Shown: in pieces, positions 34,989 through 43,792 of the stretch
How positions within the stretch are numbered: position 1 is the first letter of the stretch
How the letters are laid out: every line of letters begins with the position of its first letter
Assembly (NCBI GenBank): GCA_910586735.1
Contig: CAJUJW010000005.1
Coordinates: 1 to 62,983 of the forward strand
Origin: an uncultured Oscillibacter sp.
GTDB taxonomy: Bacteria > Bacillota > Clostridia > Oscillospirales > Oscillospiraceae
Length of the DNA: 62,983 bases
Direction of reading: 5' to 3'
The notes under the pieces: model-generated
The model's database searches: none
The model's input: the letters and a program-made list of their open reading frames with translations, nothing else
What the model was told of the DNA's origin: nothing
Translations under genes and position numbers: made by a program

Positions 34989-36848
34989 ATGGCACAGAGG
35001 ACAGATGAAGTCATGTGGGAAAAGGCCGCCGGAAAGCGGATGAAGAAGGGCGGGGCCGCCCCCGTGGTGGCCGCCCTGTTTTTGACCGCCGCCATCATGG
35101 GCGGGGGCTATGCCGGGCTGTGCGCCTGGGCCGGGTCCCAAACGGATTTTTACCCCGGGGAGATTGTCGGCGGCGTGGACATCGGGGGCCTCACCGTGGA
35201 GCAGGCGGCCCAGGTGCTGGCGGGCTCCCTGCCGGGGAGGACCATCTCCGTGGCCCCCTTGCAGGAGGCCGAAAAGGAGGGCTGGCCCGCCGGAACCGAG
35301 GACGCCGTCGCCGTCACCCTGGCGGACCTGGGCTACACCGCCGAGCAGTGCCCCGCCATCGCCCAGAAGCGCTTTGACCAGCAGGCCGCCACCCCCTTCC
35401 TCAGCCGGGGCGTTCAGGTCCTCTCCGCCCTCACCGGCGACCAGGGGGACCCCCTCACGGCCCAGGACCGGGACGAGGAGATTTTCCGCCGGGGCGTGGC
35501 CGACCTGGCCGAGGCTCTGGCCTTGGAGCCCCAGAACGGGGGCTATGAGGTCCTGGACGACGAAATTCTTCTGACCAAGGAGGCCAACGGCCGTTCCGTC
35601 AGCGAGGACGGCCTGGCCCTGCTGCTGGACAGCGCCGTGTCCGCCGGGGAGACGGAGGTCCGGGCGGACTGCACCACCCGGAAGGCGGAACCCCTGTCCA
35701 TTCAGGAGATCTACGACGCCGTCTCCGGCGAGATGGAGAACGCCCGCTATGACCACGCCACCGGGGGCATCCTGCCGGAAAAGGGCGGGGCCTCCTTCGA
35801 CACCGCCTCCGCCCAGCGGACCCTGAACGCCGCCGCCCCCGGCGAGACCGTCTCCGTCCCCGCCGACATTCAGGAGCCGGAGGTCACCGCCGAGGAGCTG
35901 GAGAAGGTCCTTTTCCGGGACCTGCTGGGGGAGTGTACCACCCACGTCTCCGGCACCGCCGCCCGGGTCAGCAATGTCAAGCTGGCCTCCGCCGCCTTTG
36001 ACGGGACCATCCTCAACAGCGGGGACATCTTCTCGTACAACGACACCGTGGGCCAGCGGACGGAGGCCAAGGGCTATAAGCCCGCCCCGGCCTATGTCCA
36101 GGGGGAGACCGTGGACGAGATCGGCGGCGGCGTGTGCCAGCCCTCGTCGACGCTGTACTACGCCTGCCTCCTGGCCAACCTGGAGATCACCGAGCGCTAC
36201 GCCCACCGGTATGTTCCCAGCTACATCACCCGGGGCATGGACGCCACCGTGTCCTGGGGCGGGCCGGACTACAAGTTTACCAACAACACCAAGTACCCCC
36301 TGAAAATCGTGGCCAAGTACGACAAGGGCTATCTCACCGTCCAGCTCTGGGGCACCAAGGACAACGACCTGTCTGTGAAAATGACCTACGACACCATCTC
36401 CACCACCCCCTTTGAGGAGGTGGAGCAGCTGGACCCCACCCTGTCGCCGGGCCAGCGGCAGGTGAAGGTGACGCCCTATATCGGCTATCGGGTCAAGACC
36501 TACCGGAACGTCTTCGACGGCAGCGGGGCCCTGGTCTCCAGCGACGTGGAGGACATCAGCGACTATAAGAAACGGGACCGCCTGGTGCTGGTGGGCCCGG
36601 AAAAGGAAACGTCCTCGGAGGCCGGAGGCACGGCCACCGGCGTCCCCGGCACGCCTCTGGAGCCCAACCCCGGCGTCTCCGGGGAAGAGCCCAGCACGCC
36701 CGCCTCGGGCCCGGCGGAGGTCCCCAAGCCCTCCACACCTACCCCGACCCCCGCGCCCGAGCCGGCGCCCAGCACCCCCGCGCCCGCCGAGCCCTCCACG
36801 CCGGAGGAACCCCCGGCCTTCGTGGTCATCCCGCCCTCTCAGGAGTGA
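34989..36848 (+). CDS. VanW-family surface protein with Pro/Thr-rich tail
   Basis: 619 residues. A cytoplasmic N-terminus (MAQRTDEVMWEKAAGKRMKK) is followed by one membrane anchor (VVAALFLTAAIMGGGYAGL). Two peptidoglycan-binding-like (YoaR/PG_binding_4 type) modules precede the VanW domain with GGGVCQPSSTLYYACLLANLEI and a following G5-like region. The last about 85 residues are low-complexity Pro/Thr/Glu (PKPSTPTPTPAPEPAPSTPA). ATG 34989 has GGAGG six bases upstream. VanW proteins occur near glycopeptide-resistance genes, but most family members are chromosomal with unknown function. No van genes are present here. Confidence 0.88.
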   Translation: MAQRTDEVMWEKAAGKRMKKGGAAPVVAALFLTAAIMGGGYAGLCAWAGSQTDFYPGEIVGGVDIGGLTVEQAAQVLAGSLPGRTISVAPLQEAEKEGWPAGTEDAVAVTLADLGYTAEQCPAIAQKRFDQQAATPFLSRGVQVLSALTGDQGDPLTAQDRDEEIFRRGVADLAEALALEPQNGGYEVLDDEILLTKEANGRSVSEDGLALLLDSAVSAGETEVRADCTTRKAEPLSIQEIYDAVSGEMENARYDHATGGILPEKGGASFDTASAQRTLNAAAPGETVSVPADIQEPEVTAEELEKVLFRDLLGECTTHVSGTAARVSNVKLASAAFDGTILNSGDIFSYNDTVGQRTEAKGYKPAPAYVQGETVDEIGGGVCQPSSTLYYACLLANLEITERYAHRYVPSYITRGMDATVSWGGPDYKFTNNTKYPLKIVAKYDKGYLTVQLWGTKDNDLSVKMTYDTISTTPFEEVEQLDPTLSPGQRQVKVTPYIGYRVKTYRNVFDGSGALVSSDVEDISDYKKRDRLVLVGPEKETSSEAGGTATGVPGTPLEPNPGVSGEEPSTPASGPAEVPKPSTPTPTPAPEPAPSTPAPAEPSTPEEPPAFVVIPPSQE

Positions 36849-36873
36849 GCGCACAGACTGGCAAAATCAAAGA

Positions 36874-36907
36874 CAGGCCCGCGCTTGAAGGCGCGGGCCT
36901 GTTTTTT
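36874..36907 (+). terminator. Terminator of the VanW-family gene
   Basis: A perfect 11-bp stem (36874-36884 with 36891-36901) followed by six T. Confidence 0.88.
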
Positions 36908-36941
36908 CTGGGCATACTACAGCAAACGTCAAAATTCCTGA

Positions 36942-37007
36942 GAACGGGCCGGCCAGGGGGCCGGCCCCTACAGGGGAACCGTAGGGGCCGCCGCCCTCGG
37001 CGGCCCG
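36942..37007. repeat. Dispersed GTAGGGGC-type palindromic repeat, copy A2
   Basis: Two hairpins, GGGCCGGCC...GGCCGGCCCCTAC and GTAGGGGCCGCCGCC...GGCGGCCCG. The second is almost identical to the one at 50072-50100. Confidence 0.75.
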
Positions 37008-37068
37008 CTGGCAGTAATTTTGCAGATTGCTATAAGCCGGAATCAAAGCAATGGGAGGAGGGCGGTCC

Positions 37069-37683
37069 ATGAAAAAATACCTGGGGCCCCTGCTGGTCTG
37101 GGCGGCTCTGGCGGCGGCCGTCTGGCCCCTGCGCCGGTATCTGACGGCGGAGGCCGTGGCCGCCTGGACGCCGGGGCAGACCGGCCTGGCGGTTCTGATC
37201 CTCCTGGCCCTGTACGTCGTCAAGGGGCTGACGGCGGCGCTGCCCCTCACGGCCCTGGCCGGGGCGGCGGGGCTTCTGCTGCCCTTTCCGGCGGCCCTGG
37301 GGACCAACCTGGGGGGCGCCCTGGCGGCCCAGGCGGGGCCCTATTTCCTGGGCCGGGCGGGAAAGGGGAACCTGGGGGACCTGGCGAAGCGCCTCCCCGG
37401 CCTCCGGGGCCCGGCCCCGGCCCGGCAGGTGTTTTTGCTGCGGCTGGCGGGGGTGCTGCCCACGGAGCTGGTCAGCCTCTGGCTGGGGGCGGCGGGGACG
37501 GCCCGCCGGGCCTATTTCGCCGGGGGGCTGCTGGGGAGCTTCCCCAGGGTGCTGGCGGCCACGGTGCTGGGGGCGGCGCTGTGGGACCTGGGCGGGGGGA
37601 GGTTTTGGGCGTCCTGCGTTTTCGGGTGGTCCCTGACGGGGGCGGCGCTGGCGGTGTGGGGGAGGGAGTGGGCACGTAATTGA
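37069..37683 (+). CDS. VTT-domain (TVP38/DedA-like) membrane protein
   Basis: 204 residues with about five hydrophobic segments. The core FLLRLAGVLPTELVSLWLGAAGTARRAYFAGGLLGSFPRVL layout matches the VTT/TVP38 family, in which an Arg and Pro-containing re-entrant region precedes a paired helix. Relatives are lipid scramblases or flippases of the undecaprenyl-phosphate or phospholipid type. ATG 37069 has GAGGAGGG upstream. GC is extreme, near 75%. Specific substrate unknown. Confidence 0.75.
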   Translation: MKKYLGPLLVWAALAAAVWPLRRYLTAEAVAAWTPGQTGLAVLILLALYVVKGLTAALPLTALAGAAGLLLPFPAALGTNLGGALAAQAGPYFLGRAGKGNLGDLAKRLPGLRGPAPARQVFLLRLAGVLPTELVSLWLGAAGTARRAYFAGGLLGSFPRVLAATVLGAALWDLGGGRFWASCVFGWSLTGAALAVWGREWARN

Positions 37684-37702
37684 CAATTGATAATTGACAA
37701 TG
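37676..37702. repeat. AATTGACAATT-type AT-rich repeat, copy 2
   Basis: TAATTGACAATTGATAATTGACAATG directly follows the VTT gene and overlaps its stop region. It is the same motif family as at 11862-11988 and 53718-53757. Confidence 0.65.
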
Positions 37703-37740
37703 TGTTGGGTGTCTGTGCGCGCCGTTGGATAGGGCTTCCC

Positions 37741-38739
37741 CTATCCCCTCTCCTTCCGCAGCCGGCGGATATCCTCCCCGAAGAAGGGCAGCACCTGATA
37801 CTCCCCCTCCAGCCGGGAGACAATCTGCGGCGTGTAACGCCGCCCCAGCTCCTCCAGCTTCAGGTTCGTGCTGAGAATGGTGGCCCGCCGGTCGGTGATC
37901 CGCCCGTTGACAATGCCGTACAGGGCGCTCTGGACAAAGGGGGTGGTCATCTCCGTCCCCAGGTCGTCCAGAATCAGGAGGCCGCAGTCCAGAATCCGCT
38001 CCACGTCGGCCTCCACGGCCTCCCCCATCTCCCGGCCGAATTTCCGGGCCTCGAAGCGCTCGAAGATATGGGCGGCGGTGTCGTAGACCACGGAAAACCC
38101 CTCGGCGCTGACCTCCCGGGCGATGGCGGCGGAGAGGAAGGTCTTCCCCAGCCCCGGCTCCCCGGTGAGGAGCAGATTCCCGCTCTCCCTGGAAAAGGAG
38201 GCGGCGTAGCGCCGGCAGGTCCGATAGATCCAGTCCATATTCTCTCTGGGAGAAACCCCCAGGGCCGGGTCCTCTATTTCGGAGTACCACTCCAGGGAGA
38301 AGGTCTCAAAGCTCTGGTTCCCTAAGTCCAGCATCCGGCTGAGCTCCTTCTGCTGTTCCCGGGCGCAGTAGGCCCGGAGGCAGCGGCACATGGCCCCGTC
38401 CCCCCGCCAGCCCGTGTCGCCGCACAGGGGGCAGGCGGGCTTTTCCTCCAGGCAGTCCTCCGGGAGGCCCAGGTCCGCCAGAAGCAGCCTCCGCTCCTCC
38501 TGGAGGCCCAGGTTCTGCTTTTTCAGGGCCTCCACCGCCGCCCTGGGGTCCGTCCCCCGGCGGAGGGCCGAGGACAGGATGCGGCTCATGGTGGCCCGGA
38601 GTTCCCCCTCAATCTCCCGAAGCCGGGGCTGGCGCTGGAAGACGCCCTCCCGGCGGCTCTGGAACCGCTCCTCTCTCTGCCGCTTGTCCTCCTCAAAGCG
38701 CTGGAGGGCCCGGCGGAGAATCTTTCCCTCATAGGCCAT
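37741..38739 (-). CDS. DnaI/DnaC-like helicase loader ATPase
   Basis: 332 residues. A coiled N-terminal region (LRRALQRFEEDKRQREERF) is followed by a zinc-binding module, CPLCGDTG...CRCLRAYC (about 125-145). The AAA+ domain has Walker A LTGEPGLGKTFL near 190, Walker B LLILDDLGTE, and the arginine-finger region after sensor 1 (ILSTNL). This is the layout of DnaI-type loaders of the replicative helicase. It starts 3 bases after the DnaD-type gene, so the two form a primosome operon. Confidence 0.88.
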   Translation of the reverse strand: MAYEGKILRRALQRFEEDKRQREERFQSRREGVFQRQPRLREIEGELRATMSRILSSALRRGTDPRAAVEALKKQNLGLQEERRLLLADLGLPEDCLEEKPACPLCGDTGWRGDGAMCRCLRAYCAREQQKELSRMLDLGNQSFETFSLEWYSEIEDPALGVSPRENMDWIYRTCRRYAASFSRESGNLLLTGEPGLGKTFLSAAIAREVSAEGFSVVYDTAAHIFERFEARKFGREMGEAVEADVERILDCGLLILDDLGTEMTTPFVQSALYGIVNGRITDRRATILSTNLKLEELGRRYTPQIVSRLEGEYQVLPFFGEDIRRLRKERG

Positions 38740-38742
38740 GGC

Positions 38743-39672
38743 TCACCCTTCCTTTCCCCGCTGCTGAATGTACTTGCGCATCCAGGCGTTTCCCTTTTCC
38801 GGGGCGGAGGGGGCGGCCGGTTTCGCCGCCGGGGCGGGCCGCCTGTCCCCCGCTTCGATCTCCTCCGCCGAGTGGAGCCCCGCCTCGTGCCAGCGGCGGA
38901 GGATACCGTTGCAGTAGCTCCACTTGAACTCGTGGCACTTGAGCACCGTCTTGTCATAGGCCAGGGCCGCCGTCTCCGGCGAAAAGCCCCACTCCAGCCA
39001 CTGGAGCAGGTACTTCTCCTCCCCGGCGGAGGGGGGCCTGTCCCCCAATTGCAGCGCCCGCATGAACTCCGGCAGGGCCCCCTGCCGCCGGGCCAGGCGG
39101 CTGAGGTGCTCCGCCGCGGCGGCCTGGGTGTCCACCCCCTGCCGGGCCCAGGCGTAGCCCTCCCGCTCAATCTGGCGGAGGGTGGGCCTCCGGCCCTGGC
39201 CGAAGCGGGCGGCGGTGCGCTCGGCGCAGTGGCAGACCAGGAGGTAGATCACGTCGGCGGGAAGGCCCAGATAGTCGTACAGCCCCAGGAGGGTGGCCAG
39301 GTCCGCCGTGGTGAGGCGCTTGCCCAGCTTCCGCTCCACCTCGGCGGTAAGGCGGCGGAACTCGCCGCTCTCCTCCAGCTTTTCGGCCACCTCGTCCTGG
39401 CGGTAGGCGGGGGGCTCGTCGGCGGGCTCGGCGGGCGGGGCCTGGGGGGCGATGAGGCCCAGGTCCCGCAGGACGGACTCCGCCGCCTCAATGCGGGCCC
39501 GGTCCCAGCGCAGCTCTCCCGCCAGGGAGCGGGGGGGCACGTCGCCATGGCGGCGCAGCAGGGCTATGTAAAGCAGGGCGGCGTCCCCGTCCCCCCGGTC
39601 CAGGAGGCGCTTGGCCGCCTGGGCGGAGAGGGTGACGGGCTCGTCGGGGGCGCGGACAAGGACGCTGGGCAT
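38743..39672 (-). CDS. DnaD-domain primosome protein
   Basis: 309 residues. The N-terminal winged-helix part (ALLYIALLRRHGDVPPRSLAGELRWDRARIEAAESVLRDLGLI) is joined to a C-terminal DnaD-like helical domain with YDYLGLPADVIYLLVCHC and KWSYCNGILRRWHEAGLHSAEEI, the YxxxI/GILxxW pattern of the family. It helps load the helicase at oriC and at restart sites with the downstream DnaI-like ATPase. A short basic tail ends the protein. Confidence 0.85.
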   Translation of the reverse strand: MPSVLVRAPDEPVTLSAQAAKRLLDRGDGDAALLYIALLRRHGDVPPRSLAGELRWDRARIEAAESVLRDLGLIAPQAPPAEPADEPPAYRQDEVAEKLEESGEFRRLTAEVERKLGKRLTTADLATLLGLYDYLGLPADVIYLLVCHCAERTAARFGQGRRPTLRQIEREGYAWARQGVDTQAAAAEHLSRLARRQGALPEFMRALQLGDRPPSAGEEKYLLQWLEWGFSPETAALAYDKTVLKCHEFKWSYCNGILRRWHEAGLHSAEEIEAGDRRPAPAAKPAAPSAPEKGNAWMRKYIQQRGKEG

Positions 39673-39743
39673 GGGAAGCGCCTCCTTTCGGGGAAATTTG
39701 ATCAGGTTCTATTCTACACGTTCCCCATCTGAAAAGCAACCCC

Positions 39744-39772
39744 TTGACAGCCCCGGCCCCATCGCCTATGAT
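39744..39772 (+). promoter_or_regulatory. Promoter of the methionine gamma-lyase-family gene
   Basis: TTGACA (39744-39749) and TATGAT (39767-39772), 17 bases apart, about 40 bases before the start codon. Confidence 0.78.
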
Positions 39773-39812
39773 AGGCTCTGTCAAAACACCAAGAGAAGGA
39801 GCTTCCTTACTT

Positions 39813-41105
39813 ATGGATATGGAGCTGCAAGCCATGTATCAGGCCCTGGGCGTCAGCCCGGCCGTTTACCGCTACGGCGAGGCCGCGCTGGAGCGCCTCC
39901 GGGACCGCTTCGCCGCCATCGACCGCGCCGCCGAGTACAACCAGGCCAAGGTCCTCCTGGCCATGCGGGAGAACCGGGTCAACGCCACCCACTTCGCCGC
40001 CACCACCGGCTACGGCTACGACGACGCGGGCCGGGACAACCTGGAGCGGGTCTACGCCTCTGTCTTCCACACGGAGGCCGCCCTGGTCCGGCCCCAGATC
40101 ACCTGCGGCACCCACGCCCTCACCGTGGCCCTGTCGGCCAACCTCCTGCCGGGGGACGAGCTCCTCTCCCCCGTGGGGGCCCCCTACGACACCCTGGAGG
40201 AGGTCATCGGCATCCGGCCCTCCAAATGCTCCTTAAAGGAGTACGGCGTCACCTACCAGCAGGCCGGCCTCCTGCCGGACGGCGGCTTTGACTATGAGGC
40301 CATCCGGTCCAAAATCAACGAGAGGACCAAGCTCATCACCATCCAGCGCTCCAAGGGCTACGCCACCCGGCCCAGCTTCTCCGTGGCCCAGATCGGGGAG
40401 CTGATCGCCTTCTGCAAGTCCGTCAAGCCCGACGTAAAGGTCATGGTGGACAACTGCTACGGCGAGTTTGTGGAGACCCGAGAGCCCTCGGACGTGGGGG
40501 CCGACATGGTGGTGGGCAGCCTGATTAAAAATCCCGGCGGCGGCCTGGCCCCCATCGGCGGGTACATCTGCGGGACCAAGGAGTGCGCGGAGCGCTGCGC
40601 CTACCGCCTCTCCGCCCCCGGCCTGGGCCAGGAGGTGGGGGCCAACCTGGGGCTCATGCCCGCTTTTTACCAGGGCCTGTTCCTGGCCCCCACGGTGACG
40701 GCGGGGGCCTTGAAGGGGGCCGTTTTTGCCGCCAATCTCTACGAGGGCCTGGGCTTTCCCTGCGTGCCCAATGCCGCGGAGGAGCGCCACGACATCATCC
40801 AGGCCGTCACCCTGGGGAGCCGGGAGGCCATGCTGGCTTTCTGCCTTGGCATCCAGGCCGCCGCGCCGGTGGACAGCTACGTGACGCCGGAGCCCTGGGC
40901 CATGCCGGGGTACGACAGCGAGGTGGTCATGGCCGCCGGGGCCTTTGTCCAGGGCAGCTCCATCGAGCTCTCCGCCGACGGGCCCATCCGCCCGCCCTAC
41001 GCCGTGTACTTCCAGGGGGGCCTCACCTGGCAGCACGCCAAGCTGGGGATTTTGATGAGCCTCCAGAAGCTGCTGGAGGCGGGCCTTGTAAAGCTGCCGG
41101 AGTGA
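39813..41105 (+). CDS. Methionine gamma-lyase family protein (YnbB/'aluminium resistance' type)
   Basis: 430 residues, fold-type I PLP enzyme. The pattern NRVNATHFAATTGYGYDDAGRDNLERVYA is typical of this poorly characterised family. The Schiff-base Lys is in GSLIKNPGGGLAPIGGYI, and DNCYGEF carries the cofactor Asp. ATG 39813 has AAGGAG 11 bases upstream. Family members are labelled methionine gamma-lyase or aluminium-resistance proteins, but the true substrate is unclear. The HAD gene follows 13 bases later, in the same transcript. Confidence 0.88.
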   Translation: MDMELQAMYQALGVSPAVYRYGEAALERLRDRFAAIDRAAEYNQAKVLLAMRENRVNATHFAATTGYGYDDAGRDNLERVYASVFHTEAALVRPQITCGTHALTVALSANLLPGDELLSPVGAPYDTLEEVIGIRPSKCSLKEYGVTYQQAGLLPDGGFDYEAIRSKINERTKLITIQRSKGYATRPSFSVAQIGELIAFCKSVKPDVKVMVDNCYGEFVETREPSDVGADMVVGSLIKNPGGGLAPIGGYICGTKECAERCAYRLSAPGLGQEVGANLGLMPAFYQGLFLAPTVTAGALKGAVFAANLYEGLGFPCVPNAAEERHDIIQAVTLGSREAMLAFCLGIQAAAPVDSYVTPEPWAMPGYDSEVVMAAGAFVQGSSIELSADGPIRPPYAVYFQGGLTWQHAKLGILMSLQKLLEAGLVKLPE

Positions 41106-41118
41106 GGAGGATTCTATC

Positions 41119-41760
41119 ATGAGACTGCAAAGCGCGATTTTCGACATGGACGGCACGCTGCTGGACTCCATGGGCATGTGGCGGACCTTGGGCAGCGTCC
41201 TGGCCCGGAACCACGGGGCCGTTCCGCCCCCGGACCTGAACCGCAGGGTGGCTTCCCTGGGTCTCTGGGAGGGCACGGCCTACTGCAAGGAGGTCTGCGG
41301 CCTCTCCGGCACGGTGGAGGAGCTGGTCCAGGAGATCTGGGGGCAGATTGAGACCTTCTACAGAACCGACGTGCGGCCCAAGCCGGGCCTGACGCGGTTT
41401 CTGGACATATTGAAGATGCAGGGTGTGTGGATGTACGTGGCCACGGCCACGGACCGCCCCCTGGCGGAAGCGGCGCTGAAGACCGCCGGGATCGACGGCT
41501 ATTTCCGGGGAATGATCACCAGCCGGGAGGCGGGCCAGACCAAGCGGGAGGGCCCGGAGATTTACGAGCGGGCCCTGCGCCGCCTGCGGTCCACAAAGAA
41601 GGACACGGTGGTGTTTGAGGACGCGCTCCACGCCCTGCGGACGGCCCACGAGGCGGGGTTCCGCACGGCGGCGGTGTACGACCCCACAGAGCCGGAGCAG
41701 GAGGAGATGCGTCGTCTGGCAGACTATTACATTGTGAGCTTTGAGGAGATGACGGAGTGA
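41119..41760 (+). CDS. HAD-family phosphatase (beta-phosphoglucomutase/phosphoglycolate-phosphatase-like)
   Basis: 213 residues. Motif I is FDMDGTLLDS (8-17) with the nucleophile and acid Asp, motif II VATATDRP, motif III Lys in KREGPEIYERAL, and motif IV VVFEDALHALRTA. A C1 helical cap lies between motifs I and II. It dephosphorylates a small phosphorylated metabolite not identified by sequence. It is co-transcribed with the upstream PLP enzyme. Confidence 0.88.
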   Translation: MRLQSAIFDMDGTLLDSMGMWRTLGSVLARNHGAVPPPDLNRRVASLGLWEGTAYCKEVCGLSGTVEELVQEIWGQIETFYRTDVRPKPGLTRFLDILKMQGVWMYVATATDRPLAEAALKTAGIDGYFRGMITSREAGQTKREGPEIYERALRRLRSTKKDTVVFEDALHALRTAHEAGFRTAAVYDPTEPEQEEMRRLADYYIVSFEEMTE

Positions 41761-41892
41761 CTGCCGCCGGGCTTTTCGCGCCCCTGCGGGGGGGCTTTCC
41801 CCCTGGCAGGGGGAGGGCTGGAGTCGCCCTTGCGGGCGGGGAGGGCTTTCCCCCCGTAAGGGGGAGGCTTTTTCCGGCCCTGACGGGCGGGG

Positions 41893-42125
41893 CGGACTGG
41901 AGACCAGCGATGGCTGGTTCATTGCACCCCCCATTTTCTCTTTTCATTCCCGGAATGAAAAGAGAAAACGGGCCGTGCACGGTCCAAAAGAGAAAAGCAA
42001 GGGGACGCGGTTACGGGGGCGCGGCTGAATGAACGGCGGAGCCGGAATGACTTCCCACGCGTAATTGGATTCAGCGGGGGTTTGTTCTTCATCGAATCGA
42101 CCAGCTCCTCTTTCCGCTGCCGCTA
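41893..42125 (+). repeat. Composite dispersed repeat, copy C1
   Basis: It starts GGAGACCAGCGATGGCTGG, contains a perfect 17-bp hairpin (41934-41950 with 41952-41968), then CGGGCCGTGCACGGTCC, and ends GGGGGTTT...CGACCAGCTCCTCTTTCCGCTGCCGCT. The same order of blocks occurs at 48725-48974. Short reading frames on it are not real genes. The 41761-41892 stretch before it is GC-rich and repetitive with nothing else seen. Confidence 0.8.
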
Positions 42126-42180
42126 CCCTGGCGCTTGCGGGGCTGTCTGCGCCTACCGTTCTTTATCGTCAGACTACCCT

Positions 42181-42252
42181 GTAGGGGCGGACCTGTGTGT
42201 CCGCCCTTCTCCTGGTAGACCTCTGTAGGGGGCGGGCTCTGTCCCGCCCCGC
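42181..42252. repeat. Dispersed GTAGGGGC-type palindromic repeat, copy A3
   Basis: GTAGGGGCGGACCTGTG...GTCCGCCC, then TGTAGGGGGCGGG...CCCGCCCC. The first half is nearly identical to the one at 5755. Confidence 0.72.
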
Positions 42253-42294
42253 TTTTCGTCCCCCGTCTTCCGTCCCTCGTCCTTCGTCCCCCGT

Positions 42295-42335
42295 AAAAAA
42301 TCACCTGCGAACCCAACAGAGTGGTTCGCAGGTGA
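42295..42335 (-). terminator. tRNA-Ser terminator
   Basis: A perfect 13-bp stem (42301-42313 with 42323-42335) and six T on the minus strand. Confidence 0.85.
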
Positions 42336-42341
42336 AAGCGA

Positions 42342-42408
42342 AGAAATTCCCACCACAGTGCAGTTTTCCGCCCTGCGGGCGGGAAACGGAACGGCGGTGG
42401 GAATTTCT
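42342..42408 (-). repeat. Long hairpin between tRNA-Ser and its terminator
   Basis: A 13-bp perfect outer stem (42342-42354 with 42396-42408) encloses a second hairpin, TTTTCCGCCC/GGGCGGGAAA (about 42364-42386). It would lie in the 3' trailer of the tRNA precursor. Confidence 0.65.
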
Positions 42409-42412
42409 GAGC

Positions 42413-42503
42413 TGGCGCAGCGGGTGGGATTCGAACCCACGGTACCCTTGCGGGTACACCTGATTTCGAGTCAGGGCCGTTATAACCACTTCGATACCGC
42501 TGC
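42413..42503 (-). tRNA. tRNA-Ser (anticodon CGA)
   Basis: On the minus strand GCAGCGG pairs with CCGCTGC, followed by G and an encoded CCA. The anticodon loop CTCGAAA gives CGA, and a long variable arm (TGTACCCGCAAGGGTACC) marks a class II tRNA. 91 bases including CCA. Confidence 0.95.
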
Positions 42504-42517
42504 ATGAGCCGTTACCT

Positions 42518-42546
42518 ATTATGCCACACTTTCCCCGCCGTTGCAA
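42518..42546 (-). promoter_or_regulatory. tRNA-Ser promoter
   Basis: TTGCAA (42541-42546) and CATAAT (42518-42523) on the minus strand, 17 bases apart, ending 14 bases before the tRNA. Confidence 0.68.
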
Positions 42547-42576
42547 GAGGGGCGGGAAAATTTCCCGCCCCAACGC

Positions 42577-43710
42577 TTACTTCTGCGGCGCGCGCTTCCC
42601 GGTTCCCCCGTAGAAAAACGCGTCGCACTTCAGCATGCCGTTATACAGCTTCCGCTTCCTCTCCGCCGGGCGGCCGAAGCACCGCTCAAACTCCGTGTGG
42701 GAGCTCAGCACCACCACCCGCCACTTGGGCGGCAGGTCCTCCAGCGCCTTCCCGAAAGCCCGGTACAGCGCCTCCGCCTCCGCCTTCTCCAGCAGCCGCT
42801 CGCCATAGGGCGGGTTGGTCACCAGCTGGCCGTACTCGCTCTCCCGGCGGAACTTCCCCGCGTCCGCCTCCTCAAAGCGCACGCAGTCCTCCACCCCCGC
42901 CAGGGCGGCGTTGTGCCGGGCCAGCTCCACCGCCGCCGGGTCGATGTCCCCGCCCCAGATGTCGTATTGGCCGTGATATTCCTTGTCCATCGCCTCATCG
43001 GCGGCCTCCATCCACAGCCGCGGGTCTATGGCCCCCCACCGCTGGGCGGCAAAGCGCCGGTCCAGGCCGGGGGCCCGGTTTTTGGCGATGAGCGCCGCCT
43101 CAATGGGGATGGTGCCGGACCCGCAGAAGGGGTCGCAGAAGGGGTCCTTCCCCCGGTAGCGGGAGAGGGTCACCAGGGCCGCCGCCAGGGTCTCCCGCAG
43201 GGGCGCGCCCATGTTCTGGGCCCGGTAGCCCCGCTTGTAGAGCCCCTCGCCGGAGGTGTCCAGGTACAGGGAGACCCGGTCCTTCACGATGGCAAACTGG
43301 ATCTGATACCGGCTGCCCGTCTCCGGCAGGGTCTCGCAGCCGTAGGCGTTCCCCAGCCGCCGGGCGGCGGCCTTTTTCACGATGGCCTGACAGGCGGGGA
43401 CGGAGTGGAGGGCGGAATTCAGGGAGTAGCCCTTGACGGGGAATTCCCCGTCAAGGGGGATGAAGTCCTCCCAGGGCAGGGCCAGGACGCCCTGGAACAA
43501 CGCCTCGAAGTCCGGGGCCGGGAAAGAGCCCAGTTCCATCAGCACACGGGCGCCGCAGCGCAGGTTGATGTTCAGCCGGGGGATGTCGGCGAAACCGCCA
43601 TCGCAGTGGACCCGGCCGTTTTCCGCCCGGACGTTGGCGAGGCCCAGGCGCTTCAGCTCGTCGGAGACCAGGGCCTCCAGGCCCAGGAGGCAGGGGACGG
43701 TGAGTGTCAA
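42577..43710 (-). CDS. THUMP-domain RNA methyltransferase (RlmL N-half/YpsC-like)
   Basis: 377 residues. An N-terminal THUMP-type RNA-binding domain (VPCLLGLEALVSDELKRLGL... RVHCDGGFADIPRLNINLRCG) precedes a Rossmann methyltransferase. The SAM site is PFCDPFCGSGTIPIEAALIA, DIDPAAVELA follows, and NPPYGERL is the N2-guanine-type catalytic motif. It ends with a basic tail. It methylates a guanine of 23S rRNA in characterised relatives. Single gene, just upstream of tRNA-Ser in the same direction. Confidence 0.9.
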   Translation of the reverse strand: MTLTVPCLLGLEALVSDELKRLGLANVRAENGRVHCDGGFADIPRLNINLRCGARVLMELGSFPAPDFEALFQGVLALPWEDFIPLDGEFPVKGYSLNSALHSVPACQAIVKKAAARRLGNAYGCETLPETGSRYQIQFAIVKDRVSLYLDTSGEGLYKRGYRAQNMGAPLRETLAAALVTLSRYRGKDPFCDPFCGSGTIPIEAALIAKNRAPGLDRRFAAQRWGAIDPRLWMEAADEAMDKEYHGQYDIWGGDIDPAAVELARHNAALAGVEDCVRFEEADAGKFRRESEYGQLVTNPPYGERLLEKAEAEALYRAFGKALEDLPPKWRVVVLSSHTEFERCFGRPAERKRKLYNGMLKCDAFFYGGTGKRAPQK

Positions 43711-43792
43711 AAGGAATCCCTCCTTTTTGATTCTGATAGCTCAGTATAACAGGGGATGGGGGGATTTGCAACTCCCTGCAAAGGGAGGGAGT

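Noticed and set aside
34989..36848. Vancomycin resistance gene cluster
   Set aside because: Only a VanW-domain protein is present; no vanH, vanA, vanX or vanRS genes are near, and such proteins are common without resistance.
34908..36854. 648-codon minus-strand frame opposite the VanW-family gene
   Set aside because: Antisense shadow rich in Gly and Leu; no ribosome binding site, and the VanW domain is on the other strand.
41757..42032. Plus-strand reading frame over the composite repeat after the HAD gene
   Set aside because: It starts at the HAD stop, has no ribosome binding site, is low in complexity and is shared only with another copy of the same repeat.
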